The position numbers were made by a program, and so were the translations under genes. From Croceimicrobium sp965658965 (GTDB lineage: Bacteria; Bacteroidota; Bacteroidia; Flavobacteriales; Schleiferiaceae), in assembly GCA_965658965.1 (NCBI GenBank), contig CBFHVV010000035.1:1-28340 (forward strand): DNA of 28,340 bases. The letters run 5' to 3'. Shown piece by piece: positions 1-8,459 of this stretch (the stretch's first letter is position 1; each line of letters opens with the position of its first letter). A model generated the notes under the pieces. It saw nothing but the letters and a program-made list of their open reading frames with translations, was not told the DNA's origin and did no database searches.

Positions 1-164
1 TAGGAAATATTGGGCCGGGTTTAGGCTCGGTTGGGCCAGTCGATAATTTTGCACATATTCCACAAGGCGGCAAACTGTTTCTCTGTTTTTTAATGCTCTT
101 AGGCAGATTGGAACTTTTTACCGTTCTAATATTATTTATGCCCTTTTTCTGGCAAAAACGCTAA
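1..164 (+). CDS. trkH: TrkH-family potassium uptake protein, C-terminal fragment
   Basis: The reading frame is open from the window edge (first full codon at base 3) to a TAA at 162-164. It gives 53 residues beginning GNIGPGLGSVGP and containing FLMLLGRLELFTVLILFMPFFW. This is the last pore loop (GNxGPG filter segment) and final membrane helix of the TrkH/KtrB superfamily, whose members move K+ into the cell across the inner membrane, usually with a TrkA/KtrA nucleotide-binding partner. The rest of the gene lies outside the window, so length and partners cannot be judged. It converges on the V-ATPase/usp operon with only 13 bases between the stop codons and no visible terminator. Family assignment is firm. 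Whether it is Trk- or Ktr-type is not decidable here. Confidence 0.88.
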   Translation, partial: GNIGPGLGSVGPVDNFAHIPQGGKLFLCFLMLLGRLELFTVLILFMPFFWQKR

Positions 165-177
165 GAAGGTCAGAGAT

Positions 178-1095
178 TTAAAGCAAAGATTTTATAGCAT
201 CGAAAAAACTGAGGTTTTCATTTTTACCTTTTAAAATTAAAAGCGGTACCTGCCGGTTTATAAAGCTAAGCTCACGAGCAAAAGAGCCTAAAAGAATGGA
301 GGCCGAGGCATTACGCCCTTTGGAACTCAAAATCATTAAGTCGGAACCGATGTGCCGAGCACGGGCCAGGCACTGTTCTTCCTTATTGCCCTCATTTTCA
401 TAAAACTCGCAATTAAGATCTTTATTTAAGCCTTTCTCTTTTTTTAAATCTTCCCACTCTTGATAACAGTGAGTTTTTACTGCCCGCCTCAATTCTACTG
501 TGCTACTGCCATTTTTTAAATAGCCTGAAGCATAGTTGTAAAAATGAATGCATCGTAAATCGGCTAAAAACTCCTCTGCCAATGCTTCGGCCAAACGAAT
601 CGAATTTACAGAGTGATCACTAAAATCGGTTGGCACTAGTATTTCGTGTACCTCGGGTAGAGTTTTTTCAGGGACCAGTAATATAGAACAAGGACCTTGC
701 TCCGTTAATCGGCTAGATAAGTGTTTGTGACGAGTGGTTTCCTTTTTTCGGCCCATTACAATTAAATCTATTTCCTTGATATGAGCCGCGTGCAGAATCT
801 GCTCATAAATATGGCCCTCGCGAATAATAAATTGGCACTGATCTTTATCCAAGTCAAAATACTCGCTTACCGATTCACGCATAATCTTCTCTATATTCTC
901 ATCAATAGGTGCAATTAAATGTGCAAACTCCTTCTGTATAGAGTCAGGTAACTCGAGATTATGTTCTACGTGTAGAAAGTAGATTTTAGAAAAGTGTAGA
1001 CTTTTATTTAGAAAAGCTAAATAAGCTAAAATCTCTTGATCGGTATCTCCGCCTTCTAAGGCAACTAGCACCGAGTTAAAAGCTAAAGCAGACAT
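178..1095 (-). CDS. Tandem universal stress protein (UspA x2), last gene of the V-ATPase operon
   Basis: This 305-residue protein has two UspA-type alpha/beta domains, about 6-142 and 150-290. The second opens with EILVPTDFSDHS (residues 151-162) and has SSKG followed nine residues later by GS (G260, G270-S271). That matches the G-2x-G-9x-G(S/T) ATP-binding motif except that the first Gly is Ser. The first domain lacks the PTD motif and a usable glycine loop (VMGRKKETTRHK), so it is probably structural. Usp proteins bind ATP or dimerise and modulate stress physiology in the cytoplasm. The start codon lies 2 bases after the ntpK stop, so it is almost certainly co-transcribed with the ATPase genes. 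A role in tuning the ATPase is inference only. Confidence 0.85.
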   Translation of the reverse strand: MSALAFNSVLVALEGGDTDQEILAYLAFLNKSLHFSKIYFLHVEHNLELPDSIQKEFAHLIAPIDENIEKIMRESVSEYFDLDKDQCQFIIREGHIYEQILHAAHIKEIDLIVMGRKKETTRHKHLSSRLTEQGPCSILLVPEKTLPEVHEILVPTDFSDHSVNSIRLAEALAEEFLADLRCIHFYNYASGYLKNGSSTVELRRAVKTHCYQEWEDLKKEKGLNKDLNCEFYENEGNKEEQCLARARHIGSDLMILSSKGRNASASILLGSFARELSFINRQVPLLILKGKNENLSFFDAIKSLL

Positions 1096-1097
1096 GA

Positions 1098-1556
1098 TTA
1101 CAATATTCCACGGATTAAAAATAATGCGGCAAAGGCGATAATCGCATAGAGTTCTGGAAATACGGCAAGAATTAATGTTCTACCGAAAACATCGTTGCCG
1201 CTGCCAATGGCGTCAATTCCATTGGCACAAACCTTTCCTTGAAATATCCCAGAAAGCATACCCGCTAAGCCTAATGCTATACCAGCACCGAGGATTCCCG
1301 CGCCTTGCAAAATGGTGATTTCTGGACTGATAAACTCTTGCAGAATAAAAAAGCCGGCAAAGCCATACAATCCCTGAGTACCTGGTAGGGCACTTAAAAC
1401 GATAAATGAACCGAAGGATTCAGGGCGCTTTTTAACCGCTCCCACAGTTGCCATTGCTCCGGCAGCTGTACCCATAATACTACCAATCCCCGAAAGGGAT
1501 ATTAATACCCCAAAACCGATAAAGGCTAAAATAAGTGCAAGGTTTACAGATTCCAT
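1098..1556 (-). CDS. ntpK: V/A-type ATPase subunit K (membrane rotor ring, c subunit)
   Basis: This 152-residue proteolipid has four hydrophobic helices arranged as two hairpins, the duplicated form seen in Enterococcus hirae NtpK. Residues aligning with the E. hirae Na+ ligands are all present: L57, T60 and Q61 in LPGTQGLYG, Q106 in GIFQGK, and the carboxylate E135 in FPELYAI. All are offset by exactly four from the E. hirae numbering (L61, T64, Q65, Q110, E139). Only the second hairpin has a carboxylate, as in the 16-kDa type. The protein forms the ring that carries ions past subunit I. By known structure-function of NtpK, this set suggests Na+ rather than H+ coupling; that is inference. 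It lies 2 bases after ntpI and 2 bases before the downstream usp. Confidence 0.95.
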   Translation of the reverse strand: MESVNLALILAFIGFGVLISLSGIGSIMGTAAGAMATVGAVKKRPESFGSFIVLSALPGTQGLYGFAGFFILQEFISPEITILQGAGILGAGIALGLAGMLSGIFQGKVCANGIDAIGSGNDVFGRTLILAVFPELYAIIAFAALFLIRGIL

Positions 1557-1558
1557 AA

Positions 1559-3373
1559 TTAATTGATTTTAATTGATTTAGTGTATGCTTCAAAGGCTTT
1601 GCCGCCCCCTTCGAATTGAGCGTTATTATAAAATTCTACAAAAGTGAGTCGCAGCGGGTGAATAAAAGATCCTAATACAGCCAAGGCAAGATTTAAGGCA
1701 TGGCCAAAAATTAAGAAGGCAATTGCGCCTAAATAAGAAAACCAGGAATCACCTATCATATCGGTGCCAATTTGATTTACTACCAAGCCCAATACACCCG
1801 AGGTAACGCCCAAGGCAAAGAGGCGAACGTAAGATAAAACATCTCCTAAAAGGCCAGTGAATATGAAGAATAGAGGCAAAACACTAGATCCTAGTCTGCT
1901 AAATAAGTGCTGCGACATATCATGGAAAAACATGACCATCAAAATTCCGCCGGCCAAAATTAATTTTAGGCCAAGCATCAGGACTGCACTAAGTTGTAGG
2001 GTTTCGTTTAAAAATAGACTTACACTACTGAGTACAATTAGCATTTTTCCAATCTGCGCCAGCGCGGACCAAAAGCCTTTGTATGACCAAGTTTTAAAAA
2101 TTGCGATGACAATCCCCACCACTATTTGCAGCAGGCCAATTAAAAGAGCCACATTAAAAGCGTTAAAAAAATAGTCACTATCATCTGGAATTAGAACGAG
2201 CTTGGAAAGTTGCTGTACCCAAGGATGCGAGCTGCTGGTAAGCAAGGGGATACCGAAAAGACTGCCCGATTTAATAAATCCCATTACCAAGGTGCTTAGT
2301 CCGAGGATTAGCCCCAATAGGGCTAAACTACGCTGCTTTTTAAGGAAGCTGAAATAAGCCCAAAGTGAGGCCATACTTAACAAAAACCCGTAGCCAGCGT
2401 CGCCTAAACAATAAGCGAAAAGAATGGGGTAGAAGACCGCAATGAAAGGTGTAAGGTCGAACTCAAAGTAATGTGGTAATTGAAATATTTTAGTAACTGG
2501 CTCAAAGAGTTTGTTAAACTTATTGTTGTTTAACAAAACGGGTACCGGGTCATTTACTACCGCTTGGCTAATTTGATAAGCAACACTTTCTTTGTTAAGT
2601 AATTGTTTAATTAAATTTTCATTAGAATCTTTATACCAGCATTTTATATGGGATATATTGATTGCTTTAACCTGATAGCTTTGGGCCACAATACGCTCCT
2701 TAATAAGCTGGTCTTGCAAATTTAGAGTTTGTGATTTTAAAGATTGGCGATGTTTAGCGGCCTCTTTTAAATCTTTTTGCGCTTGCGCTAGATGGCTTTT
2801 TATTTGTTCTTTTTCTTTAACCAAAGAACTGATACTTTCAGTCGGGATTTCTAACGGCTCAAGCATGAAATCGTCGTGATCTGCACTGCTTATAATGCGG
2901 GCAAAATAACTTTGAGCGTTATTTTCTTTGAGCAAAATTGGCTTAAAGCCCTCTTTGATCATCTTCTCCAAACGATTGCTTGCTGTCGCATAGAATCGAA
3001 TTTCTAATCCTGCTTGCGCTAGCTCATGCCATTTATGGGCCTTAAAATCTCCCCAAATTTCCTTCAGCTCTAGCTTTTTATCTATACGACTTAACTGCCC
3101 CTCTAAGCTCTTAAGCTTCTTTTCTAGGTCTAAAATACTTTGAGAAAGTTCCCTTAAGTTGAGGGTCTTAGGCTTATCAACCGGGTTATGCTTTTCCTCT
3201 TCACTGTTTTCTGAAACCAGTTTATAGGCCTGATGAAATTGCTTGTAGGCTGGGTTTTCAAGAAAATTAATTTTTTCTTCCAATGCTTCGAAGTGCAGGC
3301 ATTCTAAGTCTCTTAAGTCTTGTAATAGTGGTTTTACCATATTTTCAGGACAGAGAATCTCCAATTTCTTCAT
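1559..3373 (-). CDS. ntpI: V/A-type ATPase subunit I (a subunit, stator and ion half-channels)
   Basis: I start this at the ATG at 3373 (protein MKKLEILCPENM, 604 residues), one base after the ntpD stop. An ATG 12 bases upstream (3385) would overlap ntpD, and the longer open frame before that is an extension. The first ~300 residues are soluble with strong coiled coil (about 75-115 and 180-225). The rest is a membrane domain of seven or eight helices, with the family motifs FAYCLGDAGYGFLL and GDVLSYVRLFALG. The Arg in the latter (residue 517 from this start) corresponds to the essential Arg that interacts with the ring carboxylate. Subunit I provides the two ion half-channels and anchors the peripheral stalk. 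Assignment is secure. Confidence 0.93.
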   Translation of the reverse strand: MKKLEILCPENMVKPLLQDLRDLECLHFEALEEKINFLENPAYKQFHQAYKLVSENSEEEKHNPVDKPKTLNLRELSQSILDLEKKLKSLEGQLSRIDKKLELKEIWGDFKAHKWHELAQAGLEIRFYATASNRLEKMIKEGFKPILLKENNAQSYFARIISSADHDDFMLEPLEIPTESISSLVKEKEQIKSHLAQAQKDLKEAAKHRQSLKSQTLNLQDQLIKERIVAQSYQVKAINISHIKCWYKDSNENLIKQLLNKESVAYQISQAVVNDPVPVLLNNNKFNKLFEPVTKIFQLPHYFEFDLTPFIAVFYPILFAYCLGDAGYGFLLSMASLWAYFSFLKKQRSLALLGLILGLSTLVMGFIKSGSLFGIPLLTSSSHPWVQQLSKLVLIPDDSDYFFNAFNVALLIGLLQIVVGIVIAIFKTWSYKGFWSALAQIGKMLIVLSSVSLFLNETLQLSAVLMLGLKLILAGGILMVMFFHDMSQHLFSRLGSSVLPLFFIFTGLLGDVLSYVRLFALGVTSGVLGLVVNQIGTDMIGDSWFSYLGAIAFLIFGHALNLALAVLGSFIHPLRLTFVEFYNNAQFEGGGKAFEAYTKSIKIN

Positions 3374-3374
3374 C

Positions 3375-3971
3375 CTAGCTTTCATGGCGACTGATTTTTT
3401 TGTTTTTAGCAATCTTCTTAGCAGCGGTGGCAATATTCTCCTTATCCTCTAAAAAGCGTTTTATGCGCCTAATAGCTTCATCGTAGGCCGGGATTTGTAG
3501 TTTTTCATAGAGGTTTACCTTTTGAGTAGTTTTTTTACGCGCCAGCTCCAAGGTTTTTAGTTTTTCCTCCATATTCTGTAGGCTTAAATAGGCCTTTACA
3601 TATTCCATCAAAGCTTCGGTGGCAGCAGGTAGCCACGCTGGCTCGTAGCGCAATTTCAGTTCTAATTTTTCGAACACTACTTTTTGGATACTGCTAATTT
3701 TAGTCCCCGCGATATTTTCATGCTTGTATTCGCAAGTTTCAACTTTTACGATAGGTGGGAATTCATTCCAAATCGATTCAAAATGGTTTAAGCTTTCCTC
3801 TAATTTTTGGAATTCCATTCTTTTGAGTGCAAGTGTCGTTTTCAGTTCGGTTATAACTTGCCGAAGCGCCGTCTCTTTGCGCAATAGCACAGGTAATGCG
3901 GCACGTCTTACCTTCAACTGACGTTGGAAGTCTTGAATGGTACTTTTATTATAAGCGAACTTCTCAAGCAT
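3375..3971 (-). CDS. ntpD: V/A-type ATPase subunit D (central rotor shaft)
   Basis: This 198-residue basic, highly helical protein has long N- and C-terminal coiled-coil segments (about 10-65 and 125-185), the antiparallel pair that forms the central shaft inside the A3B3 head. The N-terminus MLEKFAYNKSTIQDFQRQL and the following RRAALPVLLRKETALRQ resemble the KxxLxxLxRRLxxLxRGxxLLKxK pattern of subunit D in diverged form. It lies between ntpB (2-base gap) and ntpI (1-base gap), which is its usual place. The order A-B-D-I-K is the Chlamydia/Bacteroidota order. The F subunit that caps D in Thermus and Enterococcus enzymes has no gene in this operon. Confidence 0.88.
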   Translation of the reverse strand: MLEKFAYNKSTIQDFQRQLKVRRAALPVLLRKETALRQVITELKTTLALKRMEFQKLEESLNHFESIWNEFPPIVKVETCEYKHENIAGTKISSIQKVVFEKLELKLRYEPAWLPAATEALMEYVKAYLSLQNMEEKLKTLELARKKTTQKVNLYEKLQIPAYDEAIRRIKRFLEDKENIATAAKKIAKNKKISRHES

Positions 3972-3973
3972 GA

Positions 3974-5302
3974 TTAGTCTTTTTCTCCGGGCCAGTATTG
4001 GTTTATAAACTCTTGCTTGATACCTAATTCAAAGGCCTTAAAATGACGGGCTAGTATATCCCAGCCAATATTAAGCATGACATTGGTCTCTAAATTCAAA
4101 TTTACATCTAGTAATTCCCGGACATAATCTTTAGCAAAGGCTAAGGACCGTTCATCAAAATCATTAAGGTCAAAGCCGTTTTCTTGCTTGGAGCGGGCTT
4201 CTGCGGCATCTGCATACAAGCGCACTAAAGCATTCATTAACTGCGGATGATCAGCTCGTGTCTTAGTACCAATTACATTCTGCTTTAGGCGTGAAAGGCT
4301 GCGAAAAGGGTCGATAATGGTCAAACCTGTTTCGGTATCGCGTTTTAAATAAAGTTGTCCTTCGGTAATATAGCCCGTATTATCAGGAATGGCGTGGGTT
4401 ATATCTCCATCGTTTAGAGTGGTTACCGCAATAATGGTTATCGAGCCTCCTTCTGGAAATTGCACGGCTTTCTCATATATCCTCGCTAAATCGCTGTATA
4501 AAGAGCCGGGCATAGCATCCTTACTGGGAATTTGATCCATTTTATTTGAAACAATGGCTAGAGCATCAGCATAAAGTGTCATATCACTGAGTAAAACCAA
4601 AACCTTTTCTTTCTTTTCAAAGGCAAAATACTCAGCTGTGGCGGTAGCTTGATCGGGAATAAGCAAACGCTCTAAAGGTGGATCTTCTGAGGTGTTTACG
4701 AAGCTGACAATTTTATCGCTAGCTCCTCTTTCCTTAAAGCTATTGCGAAACATAATATAGTCGTCGTGACTGATACCCATGGCTCCTAAGACAATACGAT
4801 CGGAATCGGCCCTTAAAGCTACTTCAGCAAGAATGCGATTAAAAGGTTGATCCGGATCTGCGAAGAATGGAATCTTTTGCCCCGTTACCAGAGTGTTGTT
4901 AAGGTCAATTCCTGCAATACCAGTAGAAAGCATTTCTGAGGGCAACTGCCTGCGCACTGGGTTTACCGTCCTTCCTTTAATATTTACTTCTCGGCCCTGG
5001 GCTTGAGAAAGGCCATCAATTGCTTCTCCAAATGCATTAAAATAACGACCACCCAATGTTGAGCTTAAGGCTAGGGAAGGAGGTTTACCAGCAAAAACCA
5101 CTTTAGCTTCTGTTCCTATACCTTCGGTGCCGGAGAAAACCTGTAGGGTAACTAAATCACCATCAATCTTAATTACTTGTGCGTTTCTTCCGTCCACCCA
5201 TGCCAATTCATCATAGGTGATACCCTTGGCTTTAAGGGTGCAAGTGGCTTTGGTAAGTGCTTTTATTTCGGTGTAAACCGCTTGAAAGGCTTTAATTTCC
5301 AT
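3974..5302 (-). CDS. ntpB: V/A-type ATPase subunit B (non-catalytic head subunit)
   Basis: This 442-residue protein has the B-subunit layout. The N-terminal beta-barrel (about 1-75) is followed by an alpha/beta domain containing GAMGISHDDYIMFRNSF, ERLLIPDQATATAEYFAFE, VLVLLSDMTLYADAL and PDNTGYITEGQLYL, then a helical C-terminal domain. There is no GxxxxGKT P-loop: the corresponding place reads TGQKIPFFADPDQPFNRILAE. That is the expected difference from subunit A. Three copies alternate with A to make the catalytic head, with B contributing residues at the A/B interface. The length matches the family. It starts 5 bases after ntpA. Confidence 0.95.
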   Translation of the reverse strand: MEIKAFQAVYTEIKALTKATCTLKAKGITYDELAWVDGRNAQVIKIDGDLVTLQVFSGTEGIGTEAKVVFAGKPPSLALSSTLGGRYFNAFGEAIDGLSQAQGREVNIKGRTVNPVRRQLPSEMLSTGIAGIDLNNTLVTGQKIPFFADPDQPFNRILAEVALRADSDRIVLGAMGISHDDYIMFRNSFKERGASDKIVSFVNTSEDPPLERLLIPDQATATAEYFAFEKKEKVLVLLSDMTLYADALAIVSNKMDQIPSKDAMPGSLYSDLARIYEKAVQFPEGGSITIIAVTTLNDGDITHAIPDNTGYITEGQLYLKRDTETGLTIIDPFRSLSRLKQNVIGTKTRADHPQLMNALVRLYADAAEARSKQENGFDLNDFDERSLAFAKDYVRELLDVNLNLETNVMLNIGWDILARHFKAFELGIKQEFINQYWPGEKD

Positions 5303-5307
5303 GAGCT

Positions 5308-7050
5308 TTAATTTTGGCTAAACGCTTCTAGTTCTTGCAAATACTTGTAATAATCATCTCCTTTATAAGGACTGTAATTAAACTGCTTAAATGTGTTGAT
5401 TAGCTTTTTGTAGTGGGTGCTCACGGCATTAAAGTCTTCAAATTCAAACTTTTGCTCGCATAATTCCAGTGCAAGTTGTAGCATGGTTTGCTGACGATCC
5501 AGTGGGCTATTCATATCTACATCATCAAAAGAGTCTTGCTGAATAATAGCGAAGTCCAAGAGCTCACTGCGCCAAAAATCCAAATGGTAATCGAGTGGCA
5601 CAGAATCGTCTCCTAAAATACTAATCTGATCGCGAGCTTCAATGCCACGTTGTAAGAGGTCTTTCATCTTTTTAACCTTACCTATCCAATCTTCTCCTAG
5701 AATAGCTTTTGTTTCAGACTGAAACTCTTCATAATCTAAGTAGCGAGAATAGGAGCCAATGGGATCAATAGCAGGATAGCGCTTAGCATCAGCACGCTTC
5801 TGCGAAAGCGCATAAAAACAGCGAGCTACCTTAGCGGTAGATTCGGTAACTGGCTCTTTAAAGTTGCCACCAGCAGGCGATACTGTTCCTAAAAAGGTAA
5901 TGGAGCCGCTGCTATTATTATGTAAGGCCACCGCTCCAGCTCTACCATAAAAGTTGGCAATTACGGCTGGTAGCTCAACAGGAAATGCGTCAGTTCCTGG
6001 TAACTCTTCCATACGATTACTCATCTCGCGTAAAGCTTGAGCCCAACGAGAAGTGCTATCGGCTAATAGTAAAACTTTAAGCCCCATATTTCGATAATAT
6101 TCGGCAATGGTCATCCCCACATAAACTGAAGCCTCACGAGCGGCCACGGGCATATTTGAAGTATTGCAAATAATAGTAGTTTTCTCCTTTAGCTTGCGAC
6201 CCGTTTTTAAATCTTCAAGCTGCGGGAAGGTGTGAAAAATTTCTACTACCTCATTTGCCCGCTCCCCGCAGGCTACTAAAATTACCATATCCGCCTGATT
6301 GTTTTTAGCAATTGCTTGCTGCAGGACAGTTTTTCCTGTTCCAAAAGCACCCGGAATATAGCCGGTGCCACCTTCGGCAATAGGATTAAGCGTATCCATT
6401 ACGCGCAGGCCAGTTTGAAAGATTTTGGAAGGCCTAAATTTTTCGCGATAGCTCTTTAAAGCCCATTTTACCGGCCATTTCTGAATCATGCTAACCGAGA
6501 TTAACTCTCCCTTGCTTCCTTTTAATTGGGCAATCTCATCGGATGCTTTATAATTGCCAGCGGTAACAATTTTTACTATTTCAAATTCTCCTTTAAGTTT
6601 GAAAGGCACCATTATTTTATGAGCAATCCAATTTTCGGGAACTTCTCCTAGCCAATCACCTGCTTTTACTAAGGAACCGACTTTTTGCAGAGGCGTGAAA
6701 GAGTAAATTGCATTTTTATCGATACTGACATTTTTTTGACCAGTTTCAATAAAAGTACCTTTCATTGCTTCCAGATCATTTTGTAAACCGTCAAAATTTT
6801 TAGAAAGAATGCCCGGTCCTAAATCAACTTCGAGCAACTCGCCGCTAAAGCTTACTTCATCGTCTAATTTTAAGGAGGTGCTCATTTCAAACAGCTGCGC
6901 ATAAGCTCTTTTGTTGCCAATTTTAATAACCTCGGCCATTAAGGACTTATCTTCTAATGCAACATAACAGATTTCATTCTGCATCACTTTCCCATCGAAT
7001 TCTATTTCGAGGAGATTACTGACAATGGCTTTAATTTTCCCTTTAGTCAT
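5308..7050 (-). CDS. ntpA: V/A-type ATPase subunit A (catalytic)
   Basis: This 580-residue catalytic subunit has an N-terminal beta-barrel, then the non-homologous bulge region (about 110-190) that separates V/A-type from F-type subunits, then the nucleotide-binding domain. The P-loop is GAFGTGKT (234-241; many homologues have GPFGSGKT). The catalytic Glu lies in CGERANEVVEIF (E263), where most relatives have GERGNE. LLADSTSRWAQALREMSNRM follows. It hydrolyses or makes ATP at the A/B interface, driving rotation of D and the K ring. The start overlaps the end of the DUF2764 gene by 8 bases, suggesting translational coupling. No frameshift or missing catalytic residue is visible. Confidence 0.96.
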   Translation of the reverse strand: MTKGKIKAIVSNLLEIEFDGKVMQNEICYVALEDKSLMAEVIKIGNKRAYAQLFEMSTSLKLDDEVSFSGELLEVDLGPGILSKNFDGLQNDLEAMKGTFIETGQKNVSIDKNAIYSFTPLQKVGSLVKAGDWLGEVPENWIAHKIMVPFKLKGEFEIVKIVTAGNYKASDEIAQLKGSKGELISVSMIQKWPVKWALKSYREKFRPSKIFQTGLRVMDTLNPIAEGGTGYIPGAFGTGKTVLQQAIAKNNQADMVILVACGERANEVVEIFHTFPQLEDLKTGRKLKEKTTIICNTSNMPVAAREASVYVGMTIAEYYRNMGLKVLLLADSTSRWAQALREMSNRMEELPGTDAFPVELPAVIANFYGRAGAVALHNNSSGSITFLGTVSPAGGNFKEPVTESTAKVARCFYALSQKRADAKRYPAIDPIGSYSRYLDYEEFQSETKAILGEDWIGKVKKMKDLLQRGIEARDQISILGDDSVPLDYHLDFWRSELLDFAIIQQDSFDDVDMNSPLDRQQTMLQLALELCEQKFEFEDFNAVSTHYKKLINTFKQFNYSPYKGDDYYKYLQELEAFSQN

Positions 7051-7870
7051 GGTACTTAATGTTTTTAATAGACTCCGCTAGTAAGTCCGCTAAAAATGGT
7101 TTATTCTGATTAATCTTCAGTTGCTCTCGGCGGTAGATAAGGAAGAGTTTAAAACAATAATTGAGCAATGAAACTTGGTCGAAGTAATGTCCTCGCGCCA
7201 AATCATCGGCTTTATTCCATAAAACCTGATGAACGGCATTGGTAATAATTTCAGGATCCTTTGAGCTTAATGAATTAAGAAGAAGCTCTAGAAAAGGGTA
7301 CTCTAATTTTTGCTTTTCGGATAGCTGGCTTTTCCCTAGTAAAAGTTGTTGATGGATTGGATTTACGCCGTATCTATAATCCTTATTTACAAAAGAATAA
7401 AGGCTAGTATTAAAAGTAGCCATTAAGCTACGAACTTCATCTTCAAACTGGAATAAAGCACTAATAAATGAATGCCCTTTAAGGCTAACCATTTGAAAAA
7501 AATAGGAGAACCAATTACTATCCATTTCATTAGCAGTCCAATGATTAAAATCATCGCTATGCTCCTCGTAAAAGGCAAGCCAGATTGCATCTAATAATTG
7601 TGGGTCTTTTTCACTAGCCGCTATTTTATCTGAACCAATAGAATAAGGCTTACGTAGAGGACGAAAAGGGTAGGCTAAATAGCGGTGCTGCCAGCTTTCC
7701 AGTAAATTATGAAGGTCATTGCGTTTAACAAACCAATTAATTTGCTGCCAATCCTCGGCGCTACAATTATTCTGGATTAAAAACCAAGCTTCATCCAATA
7801 CCTCTTCACTTAGCCTGCTTTCCATTTTTAAAACTGGTAATGAGCTTATTATGTAATAATAATTAGCCAT
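7043..7870 (-). CDS. DUF2764 family protein, probable V-ATPase subunit C-like component
   Basis: This 275-residue soluble, helix-rich protein begins MANYYYIISSLPVLKM, the characteristic N-terminus of DUF2764. The family sits between the E and A genes in V-ATPase operons of Bacteroidota, Chlamydiae and spirochaetes. It is generally thought to replace subunit C (yeast d), the cup joining the rotor shaft to the membrane ring. This assignment rests on position and size rather than on clear homology. There is no signal peptide or membrane segment. The gene lies 1 base after ntpE and overlaps ntpA by 8 bases, so its expression should be tied to the catalytic subunit. Family membership is likely. 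The exact role is inferred. Confidence 0.82.
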   Translation of the reverse strand: MANYYYIISSLPVLKMESRLSEEVLDEAWFLIQNNCSAEDWQQINWFVKRNDLHNLLESWQHRYLAYPFRPLRKPYSIGSDKIAASEKDPQLLDAIWLAFYEEHSDDFNHWTANEMDSNWFSYFFQMVSLKGHSFISALFQFEDEVRSLMATFNTSLYSFVNKDYRYGVNPIHQQLLLGKSQLSEKQKLEYPFLELLLNSLSSKDPEIITNAVHQVLWNKADDLARGHYFDQVSLLNYCFKLFLIYRREQLKINQNKPFLADLLAESIKNIKYHD

Positions 7871-7871
7871 C

Positions 7872-8459
7872 CTACAGGCGATCTTTTAAGCTTTGACTAA
7901 GATAGGAGTGGAAGAGAGTTTTTAGTTCCTTTTCACCCAAGGAAAGGTAAAAGCCTTCATCAGAATTTAAAATCTTAATTTCCTGATTTTCAGCACCAAG
8001 GTGTATTTCTAATTGAGGAAAATGCTTATTCAGTTGCTGCTGCCATTGCTCATGCGCATCTGCCGAAAGGCTTAGACTGAGTTTGAGTGGGGAGGCGCTT
8101 AGCTGCTCGGCTAGCTTAAACAAATAGTCTTTAATAAAAGCCTTATCGGAAAAGAGTTCAGTGAGGGGAGCATCGATCATTCTGCTATTTAATGCAGTTC
8201 TTAGCGCCAATTGGAGGTCTTCTAAAACGGCCGTGGCTTTTAATCGCAATTCAGACTCCATCTTCTGTCTCTCCTGAGCGATCTCTTGATCAGCCTTAAT
8301 TTTATAAGCATCAATTTCTTTTTGAGCTTGTTTTTCCCTGGCTTCTATTTCCTGTACTGCAGCCGATTTTTTCTCAGCAATTTCCTTTTCGCTTTTGCTG
8401 ATAAGCTCTGCATATAATTGATCGGTAAGTTTATCGAGATTGGTATAATCGGTATCCAT
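7872..8459 (-). CDS. ntpE: V/A-type ATPase subunit E (peripheral stalk)
   Basis: This 195-residue protein has a long charged coiled coil at residues 12-80 (repeated KSEKEIAEKKSAAVQEIEAR-type heptads) followed by a compact C-terminal alpha/beta domain ending in SLGEKELKTLFHSYLSQSL. This is the subunit E architecture: the helix runs down the peripheral stalk and the globular end binds the top of subunit B. In well-studied enzymes E pairs with the small subunit G/H, for which there is no gene in this operon. The ATG shares its A with the TAA of the preceding usp gene (TAATG), a classic stop-start coupling. Confidence 0.87.
   Translation of the reverse strand: MDTDYTNLDKLTDQLYAELISKSEKEIAEKKSAAVQEIEAREKQAQKEIDAYKIKADQEIAQERQKMESELRLKATAVLEDLQLALRTALNSRMIDAPLTELFSDKAFIKDYLFKLAEQLSASPLKLSLSLSADAHEQWQQQLNKHFPQLEIHLGAENQEIKILNSDEGFYLSLGEKELKTLFHSYLSQSLKDRL

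Noticed and set aside
1857..2174. 105-codon plus-strand open frame
   Set aside because: It lies wholly inside ntpI on the opposite strand and has no recognisable domain; it mirrors the coding bias of the real gene.
3724..3921. 65-codon plus-strand open frame
   Set aside because: It is antisense to ntpD, with no motif and no start signal.
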